In this document: in pieces, positions 24,295-36,900 of the stretch
How the letters are laid out: every line of letters starts with the position of its first letter
Position numbering within the stretch: position 1 is the stretch's first letter
Source of the DNA: Cycas panzhihuaensis
Lineage: Eukaryota > Cycadophyta
DNA length: 64,000 bases
Direction of reading: 5' to 3'
Assembly: GCA_023213395.1 (NCBI GenBank)
Contig: CM041465.1
Location: 88,419,741-88,483,740, forward strand
Made by a program: the position numbers and the translations under genes
The notes under the pieces: generated by a model
What the model saw: the letters and a program-made list of their open reading frames with translations, nothing else
The model's database searches: none
Told to the model about the DNA's origin: nothing

Positions 24295-24690
24295 TATAAC
24301 ACTCCTTCCTTGCCAACCAATCTCCCTTCTAGCCGACCAATAAATGAAACATCCTCTTGGCCGACCAACAAACCACAGTTAGCCAACCCTAAGAGATTCA
24401 CCCCTATAAATACCCTCCTAGGGCCCTTGCCTAGGATCATTATGTTTCTCTCTGCGGATCCAATGCTCAAAATATCTAGCACGTGTGGAGGACACCTCGC
24501 CTCGAAGAGGATTGCATTGTGGAGACCTCAACTACTGATGTTAGAGATGGACCCAATCTTGCAAATCAAGTGTGTACTCATCCTCTGCATTGTTAGTTTA
24601 TTTACACTTATTTATAATTCAGCGATAAAGTTCTTTTTCCAACAAAAACATTCCTCTACACTATTAGTGTCAATATAATTACTATTATAA
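24295..24690 (+). repeat. LTR-like segment of gypsy E
   Basis: Start resembles the F LTR start (tataacactccttcc versus TGTAGCGTTCCTTCT). It shares 'gccgaccaataaa...tggccgacc' type blocks and the GGAGGACACCTCGCCTCGAAGAGG-type region (split here as ggaggacac and cctcgcctcgaagagg). The right end is approximate. Confidence 0.6.
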
Positions 24691-26539
24691 TTAAAGCAGG
24701 CTCTAGTGAAATGCCCACAAGTACAAATGTGGCCACAACTAGTATGAGCACATCTCGAGGCTAGAACCACTCTTGCAACTCCTTCAAATGCCTATGGAAC
24801 AGCCAAGAGCATAGGGCATGATAAATCGCTTAGTTGATGTAGCCCAATCAACATAGGAATACAAGTGCAAATCAACCCTTCCGATGATTGTCTTCACACA
24901 AAAAAAATTAAACTCTTGGCTTCACCAACTAGGTGGTGTATTTCTCCTATTTGAGTTACACTGATATTCAAACAATCACATTTGCCAAAATCAAGATAAC
25001 AATGACAACCTTATATCGGTGGAAACACCAATGCAAGAGAGGATAGTTGGAACAAATAGCTCCCATTGTCACATGGTACCAATTTAAAATCTCCATGTGA
25101 TAGAAGCTTTATTGAACGAGGTACACAACAGAGTTTTACCTTAGGTGATAACATTTGAGGCAAGAAAACTAATGAATGTACAAGTACACAAATGGCATTC
25201 ATCGAATGAGCAACAAGCTAGACATAGATGAAGAGGAAAACAAGATGATGATTAAATACATTGGCGATATGCATATTCATCTAAATTTCATGAAGACTCT
25301 GGATGAAGCTTTCCAATTTCCAGCCAAGGTAGGGGCTAAAGAAAAAATTGATTGCATCACTTCATATTCCTCTAATGTCGCTTTTAGTTCTTCTGTGATT
25401 TGCAGAAAGGGTAAAATACCCACGAAGATTCAAAACCCCAACTTTTAAAGCCTAACTTTCCCAAAGGTGAAGAAAGCAGCACTCATCAAGAAATTGTGTA
25501 ACAATTGAAAAGTAGCTGCTCATAGTGATGCCACACGATGGAAACAACACCCTAAACAAACGTCAAAACACTATAGGAAGACGTTTTAAACATATGCCAA
25601 GAGCCATGAGACACAGGTAGAGGCACCAGTTTAAGCAAAATCTAGCTTGGTGCTTATGGCCAACAGTAGGATGAGGAAAGGAAAAAGTTGTTTCAAACCA
25701 ACATGCAAACCAATCAATGATTATTTTTGACAATATTTGATAAGCATTCTCAAAATGAAATGAAATGAAAATTTATTGTTGTCCATGGACAACTCAAAAT
25801 GGTCAATGAGACTAAGGAGACAACATATATATGCTTGTGCCAAAGGAGTACATTAGGCATCTCCAGGTAAGAATCTAATTCTAAAAATCTAAAACCTAAT
25901 GTCTAAACTCTAAAATCTAGACTAAATATAATATAAAGTACATGTAAGATGCAATTAGGAAGCATGAAATTTATGTAATATAGCCATAAAGCAATAATGA
26001 TGTAAAGTGATAGACAACTAAGAGCTAATTAACCTATCCATCGCCATCCACTACAGTACAGTCTTCTAGTGTTTGGTGTGTGTGTGGTGGAGCTAAAACA
26101 GACATACAAGCCTAATGGACCTCATAAATAGTAAAGAAACAATGCTAATGAATAATTAATAATAATTAGGAAAATGAAAGATTGTGTTTATTTATCTTAA
26201 AGAGATGTCCTTTCATATTTAGATACTATATATGCATTATCCCTTACTATTTGGCACCATTCAATTAATCAATTCAACATTTTAACCTTTGATAAATTCG
26301 GCCTCAAACCAACAACATTTAGCTTACAAGTGTTAGCAATTTTGGGTCACCTCACGGAGAAGATCATCTATTGAGAGTCTCTATCATGGACATGGGGTTT
26401 TTGATTGTGAAGGAAGATGCGGTATCTCCTAATGTCTCATATGAAAAAATGTCTCCCCTTATCATCCAAGGTTGAATCCCTCCTAAAAAAAGGTGTAAAA
26501 GGTGGTGATGAGGACTTAATCTAAGCCTTTGTGTATACA

Positions 26540-27400
26540 ATCAAAATTTATAATAGCATGACTAGCTTCAAAGTCTCTTGGATCAACACCAAGTTGTCTT
26601 CCAAGAACCCTCAGATATGCCTCCTATGAGGGAAGCTCATCATAGCGTCACCTTGGCGCCTAGATCCTCACTTACCAATGTAAAGTTGTACGAAACTTCA
26701 ACCTTTGAACATGTTGAAATCAAGAGACAGGTAACAAGGTTGGTGATGAAAGGGCACATCAAACTTAGTGCATCAACATGCAAGTTGCTCATCCTCTTCG
26801 TGCCAAAGAAAAACAGCACTTGACAAATGTGTGTTGGCTACCACACCTTAAACAAGATCACAATAAAAAAAATAGGTATCCTTTTTCACATATAAATGAT
26901 TTAATTGACCAATTACAAGGTGCCAAGTTCTTCACTGATGTAGAATTGAAATTGCATTGCCATCAAGTACACATGGAGGTGGAAGACATGTGACAACCCA
27001 CTTTCAAAACACAACAAGGTTTGTTTGAGTTGTCAACAATGCCATTTGAGCCCATCACCACACCAAGAGGTTAATGAATGTCCCAAGACCCACCATCCAT
27101 AGTTTGATCATTGTGGATTTAGATGATGTATGTATATTTAGCCATACCTAAGACAACCATGTGCAACATGTATAGATAATCCTAGAGTAGCTTTAAGAAG
27201 ACAATTTGTAAACTAACATGGAGAAATGTTTTTTCGTTAATAAGAACTTTAGTTAACTGGGTTTCATGGTCAATGAACATGGTTTGGAGATAAATCTGAC
27301 CAAGATTTGGATTTTGCTAAAGTGGTCCACAACTATTAATTTATTTGGGTTGGGGAGCGTTATGGGACTTGCAAACTTCAACATGAGTTTTGTATGCTTA
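26540..27400 (+). pseudogene. Gypsy E reverse transcriptase (N-terminal and connection parts)
   Basis: Reads HQVVFQEPSDMPPMREAHHS, then VKRQV-like spacing, LILFVPKKNST, CVGYHTLNKIT and, in another frame, NRYPFSHINDLIDQLQGAKF; further along LLKWSTTINLFGLGSVMGLAN matches the connection domain. The catalytic YxDD region is scrambled (about 27110-27140). Stops in every frame. Confidence 0.85.
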
Positions 27401-27440
27401 GATATTCCCATATTGCAATACCACATTGTGGAAATTCCAA

Positions 27441-27921
27441 TGGGAATTCACACCTCAAACACAAATAATATCCACACACAAGACTATCTTCCAAGGCTTT
27501 GAACAAGTAAACAAGCATTAAAAGCAAATATTGAAGTGAAAAGTATAATATCCATAGCTTTATGATCCAAATAGACTTAATATTAAAGTGAAATAACACC
27601 AATAAGGTATGTACAAAAGATACCAAACTTATAGTAAGTAGAGCTACTGGCTTCCTCTTCGAGGCGAGGTGTCCTCCCAAAACAGCTCCTTGAAGCCCAA
27701 AATATGGCAGAAATAGAACCCAAAATTGATGATAAAATCCTAGGCCGAAAGGCCCTATATATAGGTAGCCAAACCCGTATTAAGCGAGTTGATCAAAAGA
27801 TAGGGTAAAGTCAGCTAGAATAAATAGTCAAAGTTGGTTAGACTACTTAATGAAGTTGGCCATAAAATAATGTCTAAGTTGACCAATAAATTAGTGAAAC
27901 ATCTAGAGAAGGAACGCTACA
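27441..27921 (-). repeat. 3' LTR of chromovirus F
   Basis: Plus-strand ends TGGGAATTC...GCTACA. TATA box (minus) at 27757-27764 and the conserved cctcttcgaggcgagg motif at 27654-27669, about 88 nt downstream of the TATA box. Confidence 0.92.
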
Positions 27922-30171
27922 AGTCCCTCCCCCCTGAAAGCATGCTTTGCCCTCAAAGCATGGGAAGGTTTCTATGTTGTTGGTACCCTTCTTTCAATTC
28001 CCAAGTGGCTTCTTTGCAATCTAGAGTCTTCCACTTTATCAGGTATTTATGAATTTCTTTGGAGCATAGTTTCTTAGTTCGTATATGTAAGATGCTTCCT
28101 GGTTCTATTACCATCTTGCCTTCTTAATCCAATACTAGTAATTACAATCGCAGAACAGTAGTTTGTCCTAACTTCCATTTGAGACATGAGACATGGAAGA
28201 CATTATGGATGTCAATACGTCACTTCTCCTACTTTGTCTAAAATCTAGTATGGACCAAAGAATTGCGGCTATAATTTGAATTTTCTCGATTGTTTCATCC
28301 TGGCTTGTTTGTATAGTTGAAGCCTTAGGAACACCCAATCTCCTACCTCGAATGATCTTTCTATTTTGTGTAAGTCATCTTATTGTTTCATGTGATTTTT
28401 GGTTAAGTTTAGGTTGTCCTTTAGTATTTGCATCATTTACTCCATTCACTCTTGTTGTTCTCAAATGCATTGGACCCGTGGGGTAGTAGCCCATGTGAGA
28501 AGTAAAGGAGGTTTGAAGCCATATAATACTTGGAAGGGGGTCATTTTGGTGGATGTATGGTAGGTAGTGTTATACCAGCATTCGGCCAAGTGAATCCATT
28601 TATGCCTTTATTGTTGTTTGTCAAATGTGAAATTCTGTAGATACCCTTCTAGACATTTATTTACTATCATTGTTTAATCATCAGTCTGTGGATAGGTCAT
28701 GCTCAAGGAAAATTTTGTACTAGCTTGCTTGAACAATTCTTGCCAGAAGTTGCTTGTGAACTTGCGGTCACAATCGCTAACGATGACTTTTGGGAACCCA
28801 TGGAGATGATGGATCTCCTTGATGAAAACCTCAACAATTTGACTCGCTTTTGCAATTACTTAGATTCCTTTGAAATGGGCATATTTGGTTAGACAGTCGA
28901 CTATAACAAAGATTGTGTCCTTGCCTTCTAACCTGGTAAACCTGTAATCAAATCCATTGAAACTTCCTCCCATTTCCATTTTGGTACACATAGGGGTTGA
29001 AGTAATCTAAGGATCTTTATGCTTTTATTCTTGTTCCTTTGAACACATCATATTTTGAAACAGAGCTGTGAATATCTATTTTCATTCTTTTCCAAAAAAA
29101 TGTATTGCAAATTTGGCAATAGGTCTTATCAATTCCGACATGTCCTATCATTGGAGTGGAATGTGCTTCGAAAAGAATTTTGTTCTTGAATTCAAACGTA
29201 GTTGGTACAACAATCTTTCACTTCCATGGAATTAGGCCACCTTTGAGTTCATACTTGGTTTGTCCTCTGGTGCAAATTTCTTGTAGTATTTTCTGGGTCA
29301 TTGGGTCATCCAAATATTCTTCAATTAGCTCGTGGTTCTAGCTTGGGGTAGCTATGGAAATTATCTGCATGGAATTGTCGTCAAGGATTCACAATAGTGC
29401 ATCTGCAACAACATTTTCTTTTTCTTCTTGTAAATAATATCAAAATCAAATGTCTAAAGTTTACTTACCCTTTTTTGTTGCTTGCCCAATAGGTTTTTCT
29501 AGTTCAGGAAGTACTTGAGACTATTATGATCAGTTTTGGCCATGAATTTGCTTCCTAATAGATATTGATGCTATTAGTGTGTAGCATGCATAATTGCTAG
29601 CATCTCCTTGTCGTAAATAGGTTTTAGTCATTCTCTTGTATTTAGTTTGCGACTTTCATATGTTAATGGTCAGTCGTCTTGTAGAAGCATGACCCCTATC
29701 CCTACATGCTTCACATTCTAGAACAAATGGGCAACTAAAGTCAGATGTTGTGAGAATTGGGGCCATGATCATTGTTGTTTTCAACCCTTGAAATGCTTAG
29801 TTGGCAGGTTTGCCCCATGTGAATGCCTCCTTCTTAGTTAGATTAGTCAATGGTGTTGCGATACTAGCATATCCCTTAATGACATGATGTAGGAACCCTA
29901 CAATGCCTAAGAAGCTTTTTATGTCAGTTGCATTTTTTCAGAGTGGGCCATTCTATAATTGCCCGAATCTTCTTAGGGCCCATTTTGATAGCCTCCCATG
30001 TGATAATATGCCCAAGATACTTGAGTTCTGTCTGTCCAAGAGTATATTTAGCTTTGTTTGCTAAGAATTAATTGTTTTCTAATATCTGCATTACTGCCTT
30101 AATGTGCTCTAAATGCTCCTCCCACATTTTGCTATAAATTAGAATGTCATCAAAATATACCAATACAAATT
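27922..30171 (-). pseudogene. Chromovirus F pol, C-terminal part: RT end, RNase H, integrase, chromodomain
   Basis: From 30171 downward: KFVLVYFDDILIYSK with the RT catalytic FDD, then RT thumb/connection, RNase H and integrase traces (28600-29100), and at 28130-27950 a chromodomain: ILHIRTKKLCSKEIHKYLIK and then WKTLDCKEATWE. Chromodomains of this class bind modified histone H3 and steer integration to heterochromatin. Multiple stops and shifts; inactive. The RT is cut at 30171 by copia G and resumes at 35368. Confidence 0.85.
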
Positions 30172-30352
30172 TGTATAGATGAACTCAGAATAACTTGTGT
30201 GTTTATTATGAGAGATGAATTCTTTATATATACAATGTGAAATCAGAATCATACATGTCGATTGACACATAACATACACTTGTCTATGTTACAAAAAAAG
30301 GAGTGTTACACGACCCTCAAAACATTCCTAGATAAAACATTATATTCTAACA
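30172..30352 (-). repeat. 3' LTR of copia G
   Basis: Partner of 35176-35367; shared blocks include 'gtttattatgagagatga', 'ctttatatatacaatgtg' and 'cattcctagataaaacatta'. Left end assigned to 30172 by alignment. Confidence 0.9.
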
Positions 30353-30399
30353 CCCTCTCTTAATGTTTTATCTTTTCAATCCTATTTTATCTCTAAGAA

Positions 30400-31420
30400 C
30401 TTGAAACTTGTCTTTGCTAAGTAGCTTTGTTAAAATATCTGCAACCTGCTCGTTTGTTGGGTAGTATGTCAAATCAATTTCTTTGCTTTGTTACTTTTTC
30501 CCATATGAAGTGATGATGCACTTTAATATGCTTTGTTCAAGCATGGAGAACTAGATTTTTTGGTTAGCTTGATGGCACTTTGATTGTCACTAAACAAGGT
30601 TGTTGACTTCTTTTGGTGTTGATCTAAATCTGACGGAAGTTGTCTAAGCCAAACTACTTCGCATGTTGCACTGACAGTTGATTTATATTTAGCTTTTGTG
30701 GATGAGAGAGTGATTGTGGGTTGTCTTTTGCTGCTCCTAGAAATTGCTACTGATCCAAGGAAGAAACAATAACCGCTTGTTGATCTCCTTTTCTCTTTGT
30801 CTCTTGCCCAGTCTGAATCACAACATCCAATTAATTTATTTGGTTTTAACTTTGGATATGTGAGTTTCAAATCAGTTGTTCCTTTTAGGTATCTAAGTAT
30901 TTTTTTTGCAACTTTCCAATGTCTCACCTTTGGATCTTGCATATTTCTAGAAACTAGACTTACTGAATATGAGATATCAGGTTTAGGTGCAGTGAGATAT
31001 ATCGAGCTACCAATCAACTGCCTGTACAATGTTCCATTGACTCCTAATTCCCTTTCATCTGGAGTGAGATCACAGTTGATTTCCATGGATGTTATACAAC
31101 TGTTGCTTTCTTCCATTTTAAATTTAATTAGTAGATTTTTTATATATCTACTCTGGGGACAAGGAGATTGAATCTTGTTTTTAATCGACCTCTATGCCTA
31201 GATAGTAGTTTAGAAGTCCCAAGTCTATCATCTCATAGCCCTTTTCCAACTAAGCCTTTATATCAGTGACTAACTCTACATCACTACTTGTGAGGATCAT
31301 ATCATCCACATAGACTGCAATTATTGTGATCAATCCCTATCTTCTCTTTGGATATAAGCTAGAGTCAGAGCTGCACGTATGAAAGCCATTCTAGATGAGG
31401 TATTTGTCTAATTTAGCATA
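30400..31420 (-). pseudogene. Copia G RT C-terminal half and RNase H
   Basis: The RT palm box reads AVYVDD near 31300-31320. RNase H lies in the open frame 31116-30523: VNGTLYRQLIGSSIYLTAPK, CDSDWARDKEKRRSTSGYCF, SSTKAKYKSTVSATCEVVWL (usual Glu replaced by Lys in TKAKY) and FSDNQSAIKLTK. The Glu-to-Lys change hits a catalytic position. Confidence 0.9.
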
Positions 31421-31800
31421 CCAGGTTCTTGAACTTTGCTTTAGGCCATATAAAGCCTTTTTCAATCTACAAACAAGATTTTCCTGACTGTTTTGAACAT
31501 ACCTTTCTGGTTGTCTCATGTAGACGCCTTTCTCGAGTTCACCATTCATAAAGGTGCTCTTCACATCTAACTGATAGATTTTCCAGTTATGTTGAGTTGT
31601 TGATGCAATTATTGCTCTCGCAATGTCCAATTTGGCTACTGGTGAGAATGTCTCTTCATAATCTATTCTAACAGTCTGAGTATAGCCCTTGGCTACTAGC
31701 CTAGCCTTATACTTGTTTATTATGCCATCAACATTCTCCTTTATCCTATATACCCACTTGCAACTGACTACTGACTTTCCAGGAGGCAAATCTGCCAACT
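31391..31800 (-). pseudogene. Copia G RT N-terminal half
   Basis: Open for 135 codons: ADLPPGKSVVSCKWVYRIKE, ARLVAKGYTQ, IDYEETFSPVAKLDIARAI, IYQLDVKSTFMNGELEKGVY and LKKALYGLKQSSRTWYAKLD. This matches copia RT from its first conserved block to the start of the palm; a stop at 31390 splits it from the YVDD part. Confidence 0.93.
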
Positions 31801-31879
31801 CCCAAGCCTAGTTTTTGGAAATTGATTCCATCTCTGCTTCCATTGTTGCTTGCCATTCCTCATGTCCTTTTGCTTCTTC

Positions 31880-31921
31880 AAACGATTGTGGCTTTATGTT
31901 AAACGATTGTGGCTTTATGTT
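31880..31921 (-). repeat. 21-bp tandem duplication in copia G linker
   Basis: 'aaacgattgtggctttatgtt' occurs at 31880-31900 and again at 31901-31921. The period is a multiple of three; it lies in the linker between integrase and RT. Confidence 0.9.
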
Positions 31922-32201
31922 AAAGAACAAGGCATGGTGCTTTTGACTTCTTGTCTCGTGTATGTACATGTCTCCTTTACGTTCCTCGATGGTCTTGAGA
32001 TACCATTTTGGTACTCTTTTTTCCTTCTTTCTTTCTTCTTCAGTGAATGAGTCTTTGGGAGATGATTCTTCTTCTTCAATGGGTGGACTTTTTCGAGATT
32101 GTGAAGCCCTCTCTGAATCATCTGTTTCTATGTCCTCTGAAGTAATCCCAAAGATTTCTTCAGTAAGAGGTTCTTTTTGAAGTATTCTCTTGGGAATTTC
32201 T

Positions 32202-33345
32202 TCAAATTAATTGCTGGATTGGAGTATCCTTTATAAGATAATCTTCGTTAAAGACAACATCCCTACTTATATGGATCTTATTTGTTTTAGGATCTATACA
32301 TTTATAGGCCTTTGAATTTCTACTGTATCCAACCATTATACATTCTATGCTTTTGGAGTCAAGTTTGGATCTCTTCCTACTTGGTATGTGAACAAATGCT
32401 TGACATCCAAAAACTTTTAAATTACTTACGTCTAGTTTGACCACGGCCCATGCTTCTTCATGAGTGATTTGTTCTAAAGCCTTTGTACGACTCTGGTTTA
32501 TGAGATAGCCAGCAATATAGATTGTCTCTGCCCAATAGGGTTTTGAGACCACCTTTTCTTCGATCATGCTAAGAGCCATCTCTATAATTGTCCTGTTTTT
32601 GCGTTCAGCAACTCCGTTAGAGTGAGGTGTGTAACCGGTTGTAATTTGTCTGCATAATCCATGTGTTTTGTAGAAATTCAAGAATTCTTTCAAAATGTAT
32701 TCTCCTCCACCATCTGACCTGATACATTTGATTTTTTATCCAGATTCCAATTCAACTTCAGCTTTAAATTCTTTGAATTTTTGAAAACCTCAGATTTATT
32801 GTAGAGAAAGTAAATCTGAGTTTTCTTAGAAAAGTCATCAATGAAAATTAAGAAGTATCTAGCACCAGTAATTGAGTGAGGAGTAAGAGGGCCACACAGA
32901 TCAGTATGTACTAGCTCTAATCTATTTTGAGCTTGCCATTCGTTTGTCTTAAAGGAAAACGATGTTGTATCCCAACCAAGCAACTTTTGCAAACAAAGTG
33001 TTGAAATGAAATATTTGGAAGACCATTCACCATTTTTTATTTTTGTAACTGTGCTAACCTGTCTGATGAGATATGCCCATTCTTCAAGTGCCACAATTTA
33101 TTATTATTAGTGTTGGCTACAGTACATGCTTTTATATCTTGATTGATTGTTACAGGATTAGAAAGTAATCTATATAAGTTGTTACTTTCTATTCCTTTAG
33201 TAATTACAGCACCATATTTCTTCATATTTAAAATGTAACAATGTCCTTCCTCATCAAATACAGTCCTCAGCTTTTTCTTTCCTAACCAGGAGACAAAAAG
33301 AAGTCTCTTTTTCAATCCATGCACAAAAAGCACATTATCAATTTT
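32202..33345 (-). pseudogene. Copia G integrase
   Basis: Pre-integrase LWHLKNGHISSDRLAQLQK (33100-33040) has an altered HxLGH box. The core has HTDLCGPL and FIDDFSKKTQIYF (first Asp kept, about 32850-32900), a disrupted SDGGGEY region near 32700, and NGVAERKNRTIIEMALSMIE with the catalytic Glu (32600). The C-terminal part, VFGCQAFVHIPSRKRSKLDS and CIMVGYSRNSKAY, is open for 163 codons (32693-32202). A frame change near 32690 separates the two halves. Confidence 0.93.
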
Positions 33346-34540
33346 CTACACAACATCTTTTACTTTAATTACTATGATTCCAACCCCTTTGATGTTTAGC
33401 AGATACTTATCCCCTAACTCAATAGATTTGTTTGAAGCATAGGGTTTCAGTGATTCAAACCAATCTTCTCGTGCTGTCATATGCCTTGATGCTCTAGAGT
33501 CAATGTACCACACCTCTTCGTCCTTGGGACCAATAGTGAGTGCAGCAATGAATGTGATTTCTTTTTCATCTTCGTTGTCCTACTCTTTGCTATAATTTCC
33601 TGCAGGGCATTTCCCTCTCTGGATTTCAACCCTTCTCTACGAGCATTGATAGGGATAATGCCCAGATTGCCCACAGTGGTAACAAACATCAAAGGCTCTG
33701 CAACTACTCGAAAAATGGCCTATTTTTTCGTAGTTGAAACATACCCTAGCTTCTCTGGGTGGAATGTTGCATCCTCGTCCTCGATCTTCTTGCCATCTCC
33801 CACGAGACAGGGTTCTGGTATCAGGGGCTCGTGCACATCTGCGAAATTGCCCCCTTCCTCTAGGTCCCAAATGGAGTTTGGTCACAAAGGCATCTTCTAC
33901 TTCTACTGAATCTTCGTATCGTTTGTTCCTTTGTTTTTAACTCAACAACAAACATGTTAAAGTATCAAGAGTCATTGTATTAATTTAATCATTATTGATT
34001 ATTATATTGATTGTAACATCAAAGGATTTCGAAAGCTTGGTTGCTATCATCTCCACAATCTCCTACTCTAAGATATTTGCCCCAACACTCATCAGGTCAA
34101 TTTTAATTGATATTACCTTGTGGGTGAATTCTGAAATTGTTTCAGTATCCTTCATGTATAGCTTAAACAACTCTTCTTTGAGGGCTATGATTCTTGCTCA
34201 ATTATTTTGGCTATACATATTTTCTAAATAACTGAGGAGGAATTCTATTTCTCAACATAGATGAGAACGGGATCAGAAACAGATAATTTTAGTACTATTA
34301 TCCCTGCATTGTCTCTTTCTTGCCAATTCGTTTGAGCAGTACCAGCAACTACAAGTTTAGTTTCAGTTCCAGTGGCTATATTTCGGGCCTTTTTGGCCCT
34401 TAACAAAGTTTCCACTTTGATTTTACATATATGGTAGTTGGAATCAGTTAATTTATCCTGCTCAGCGAGCGTCAATATAGAAGCAGCCATGATCAAATCA
34501 AAAAACAAAGGTTTTCGAGGGCTAACCATATGATTGTATG
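33346..34540 (-). pseudogene. Copia G gag and protease
   Basis: The gag start is open at 34529-34245 (AASILTLAEQDKLTDSNYHI, KVETLLRAKKARNIATG). The middle is full of stops. The 3' part (33885-33637) is Arg/Gly-rich (GPRGRGQFRRC, GRWQEDRGRGC) and holds two zinc knuckles in a row: CFNYEKIGHFSSSC (second Cys now Tyr) and an intact CYHCGQSGHYPYQC. The protease follows near 33520-33360 with WYIDSRASRHM, in which the catalytic DSG is DSR. Confidence 0.88.
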
Positions 34541-35175
34541 GATTTCTGTACGATTTTGCAAGTGTACAAATTTGGACAAAACCTACCTCAAATCAAAGGT
34601 TTTTTTGAGAGGAGTCTAGATCTGTAAGTCTTTTTGTAAGATTCTGCCGAGGTTATTCAGAAACTGTCTCAAAATACAAAATAGGGTGGCTAGGTTTTTT
34701 GGGAATTTTGCTCGTAAAATAAAAAATCCTTGATCAAAATCTTCAAAACTGGTCTAGAAATATTTGTATTACTGAAATGAAGATTTTGCAATAGATTTTA
34801 TCAGAAGGAACCAAAAATTCTTACTAGAATTAATGTATGACGTTTCAAACTTGTGCCCCTGGTAATATGTCAGAAACTCCTTGAAGATGACCTTGAATGA
34901 CTTCGACCCAGTTGACAAAGATGACATCCATACTGAGATCTATCTACTGGTGAAGTTTCGTCAAAACTTAGCACTTTCAGATGTTCTCGTCCGTACAGGC
35001 CCGTACACAGTCAATTTCTTCGTTCTTCTAACAAATGTATATCTTCTTCTTCAAAAGATTACTTTAATCGTCGTTACCTCTTTTCCTTAAGTTAACGAAC
35101 TAATCTTTGGAAATCTCAGACTGTTCCTCTTTCATTTTCTCTTTCAAGCACGCAAATTGCCCTGCTCTGATACCA

Positions 35176-35367
35176 TGTTAAACATAAACTCAGATTGAAA
35201 AATAACTTGGGTGTTTATTATGAGAGATGAACTCTTTATATATACAATGTGAAACTGTAACCGCCATGTATTTGATTGACATGTGGCATACACTTGTCTA
35301 TGTTACAAAAAATAGGGGTGTTATATGACCCTCAAAACATTCCTAGATAAAACATTATATTCTAACA
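35176..35367 (-). repeat. 5' LTR of copia G
   Basis: Plus-strand ends TGTTAAAC...TTCTAACA, next to the reverse-complement primer site gctctgatacca. Confidence 0.92.
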
Positions 35368-35570
35368 GGTTTTAGTATTGTGGTCATGGTGCTTTGGAAT
35401 GTGGTTGGCATGTTAGTTAGCCCAAATGGCATGACACGTATTCAAATAGCAATTCGATGGTTTGGAAGGTTGTCTTGTATATGTCTTCAACCTTAATGCA
35501 TATTTGGTAGGGTCTCAAACACAGATCTATGTTAGAAATGTGCTGACCTCTATGTAGTCCATTGAGTATG
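35368..35570 (-). pseudogene. Chromovirus F RT middle segment
   Basis: An island of F coding sequence between G and H. It reads [32 protein letters not shown], and in another frame MPFGLTNMPTTFQSTM. This is the RT fingers/palm segment that normally lies directly before FVLVYFDD, proving that G split the RT. Confidence 0.9.
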
Positions 35571-35815
35571 TGTTATGATCCTCTACCATATGAGATTACT
35601 CTTCTTGTAATTATCCCACATGCAAAAGTCCAAGAGATGGGCGACCTTAATAGCCCTATATATATATGTATATAATGTATGAGTGAGATCACCATTGAGT
35701 ATTTGTGATCTTATGTTAATGACTATGCTTCGAAACTTTACCTCCTTTGTCTTCTTTCTATCATTTTCTCTTCCCTTTCTCTATCTTGAGTGGTTACAGG
35801 ATTAGGTTTGTAACA
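35571..35815 (+). repeat. 5' LTR of element H
   Basis: TGTTATGATCC...GTTTGTAACA; TATA-like 'ccctatatatatatg' near 35656-35670. Confidence 0.9.
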
Positions 35816-36524
35816 ATTTATATCAGAACAGCGATCTAGGAGGTGCCATCAAGGGCTTGATGGCATATCCAGGAGAATAAACGTTCCAATTTTTAAGAAG
35901 CAATAGCGAATTTGAGACAAAATGACTTGTCTTGCAAATTTTGAGTGGTCACACTATAGATTTTGGGGGCTGAAAGTGCGAAAATTACAATAGATTTAAT
36001 TTTGGTCTGCTTTCTGTCATCAAATTTGAAGGCAAATCTACTACCTCAACTTCAAAGAGCCATAACTATGGCTACAAGGTATCAAAATGACCTCAAATGT
36101 TTTTTGATTCTTTGTGTTTTTTAATTTACTTTCCAATGGAAGTGGTTTGAGGTTGATTACAGTTCGGAGCAAAAAGTTATAGGCATTTTACCAATAGGTA
36201 CTATTGTAGTCTCTAAAAACCCTAGCTGTGACCTTTCTTAAAAAGGTCATAACTTTTGATCCAGACATCAGAATTCAATTTCATCTGAACTATTGGAACT
36301 ATATTTCAGAACACATCATCTTAATCTATATTTTGTATATTTTTTTGCTATATTTTTTTAGATATTAAATTTTGAAGTTAAGGGTTTCATATTGTACTTT
36401 TCTTGGCCATTCGGACTTTGGTCACAAAACCAATGGTCTCGAGGCCTAATATTTAATTTTTGTATCAAAATTAGGGGATAGTAGGCTATAGACACCCCCT
36501 ATTCTCTCCCACATCCATATTATC

Positions 36525-36900
36525 ATGCCTACAAAAAAGCCCATACCATGCATATTTAGCGCAAATGGGACTCTTTTCGTAGATGACTGGGTTAATGATA
36601 TGCGTGCATATTTAAAATCACTTGATGATGACTACATGATCAACAAAGAGATGACTAAAGTAGCCTCATTGTATCTACAAGGAGAGACTTATCTTTGGTT
36701 TAAGAAGTGGTATGGATTTAGTCTATTCCAAACCTTTTACTTTCTACAATTAGCTATCCGTGAGAAATATGATGCTTTTTGGTGGTAAGAGATGCAAAGC
36801 ATTGAGCAAGAAAAGCAAGAAGCTCGCCAATACTCAAGAGGTTCAATCGTAAGGTGGGGCAAAGAATTCTCCCCACTCCACAATGTTAAGCACAACAGAA
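36525..36900 (+). pseudogene. Gag-like ORF of element H
   Basis: Starts MPTKKPIPCIFSANGTLFVD; VNDMRAYLKSLDDDYMINKE and VASLYLQGETYLWFKKWYG match the retrotransposon gag core (predicted helical capsid region, 'LxG.A/TxxW' pattern). A TAA after KYDAFWW ends the 87-codon frame; the same frame stays open for about 35 more codons (EMQSIEQEKQEARQYS). No zinc knuckle, protease or RT follows before the polypurine tract. Confidence 0.75.

Larger units (their letters stand above)
24295..27440 (+). mobile_element. Degenerate Ty3/gypsy element E, truncated by F
   Basis: Plus-strand remnant. An LTR-like segment (about 24295-24690) resembles the F LTR in reverse complement and has a TATA box (cctataaatac, 24405-24412) and the conserved cctcgcctcgaagagg block (24495-24510). 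It is followed by a degraded primer-site region ending AGCAGGCTCTAG, gag traces (25176-25560) and the N-terminal half of RT (26540-27400). The coding part stops short of RNase H at 27440, exactly where the F LTR begins. Heavily mutated and older than F. Confidence 0.7.
30172..35367 (-). mobile_element. Ty1/copia element G nested in F
   Basis: 5.2-kb minus-strand copia with short LTRs (181 and 192 bp). Primer-binding site ACATGGTATCAGAGC (35164-35178 region) follows the 5' LTR; the purine tract TTAAGAGAGGG precedes the 3' LTR. It sits inside the RT of F: FVLVYFDD lies on one side and MPFGL-equivalent sequence on the other. Flanks (AAATT, GGTTT) do not form a clear target duplication. Confidence 0.92.
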
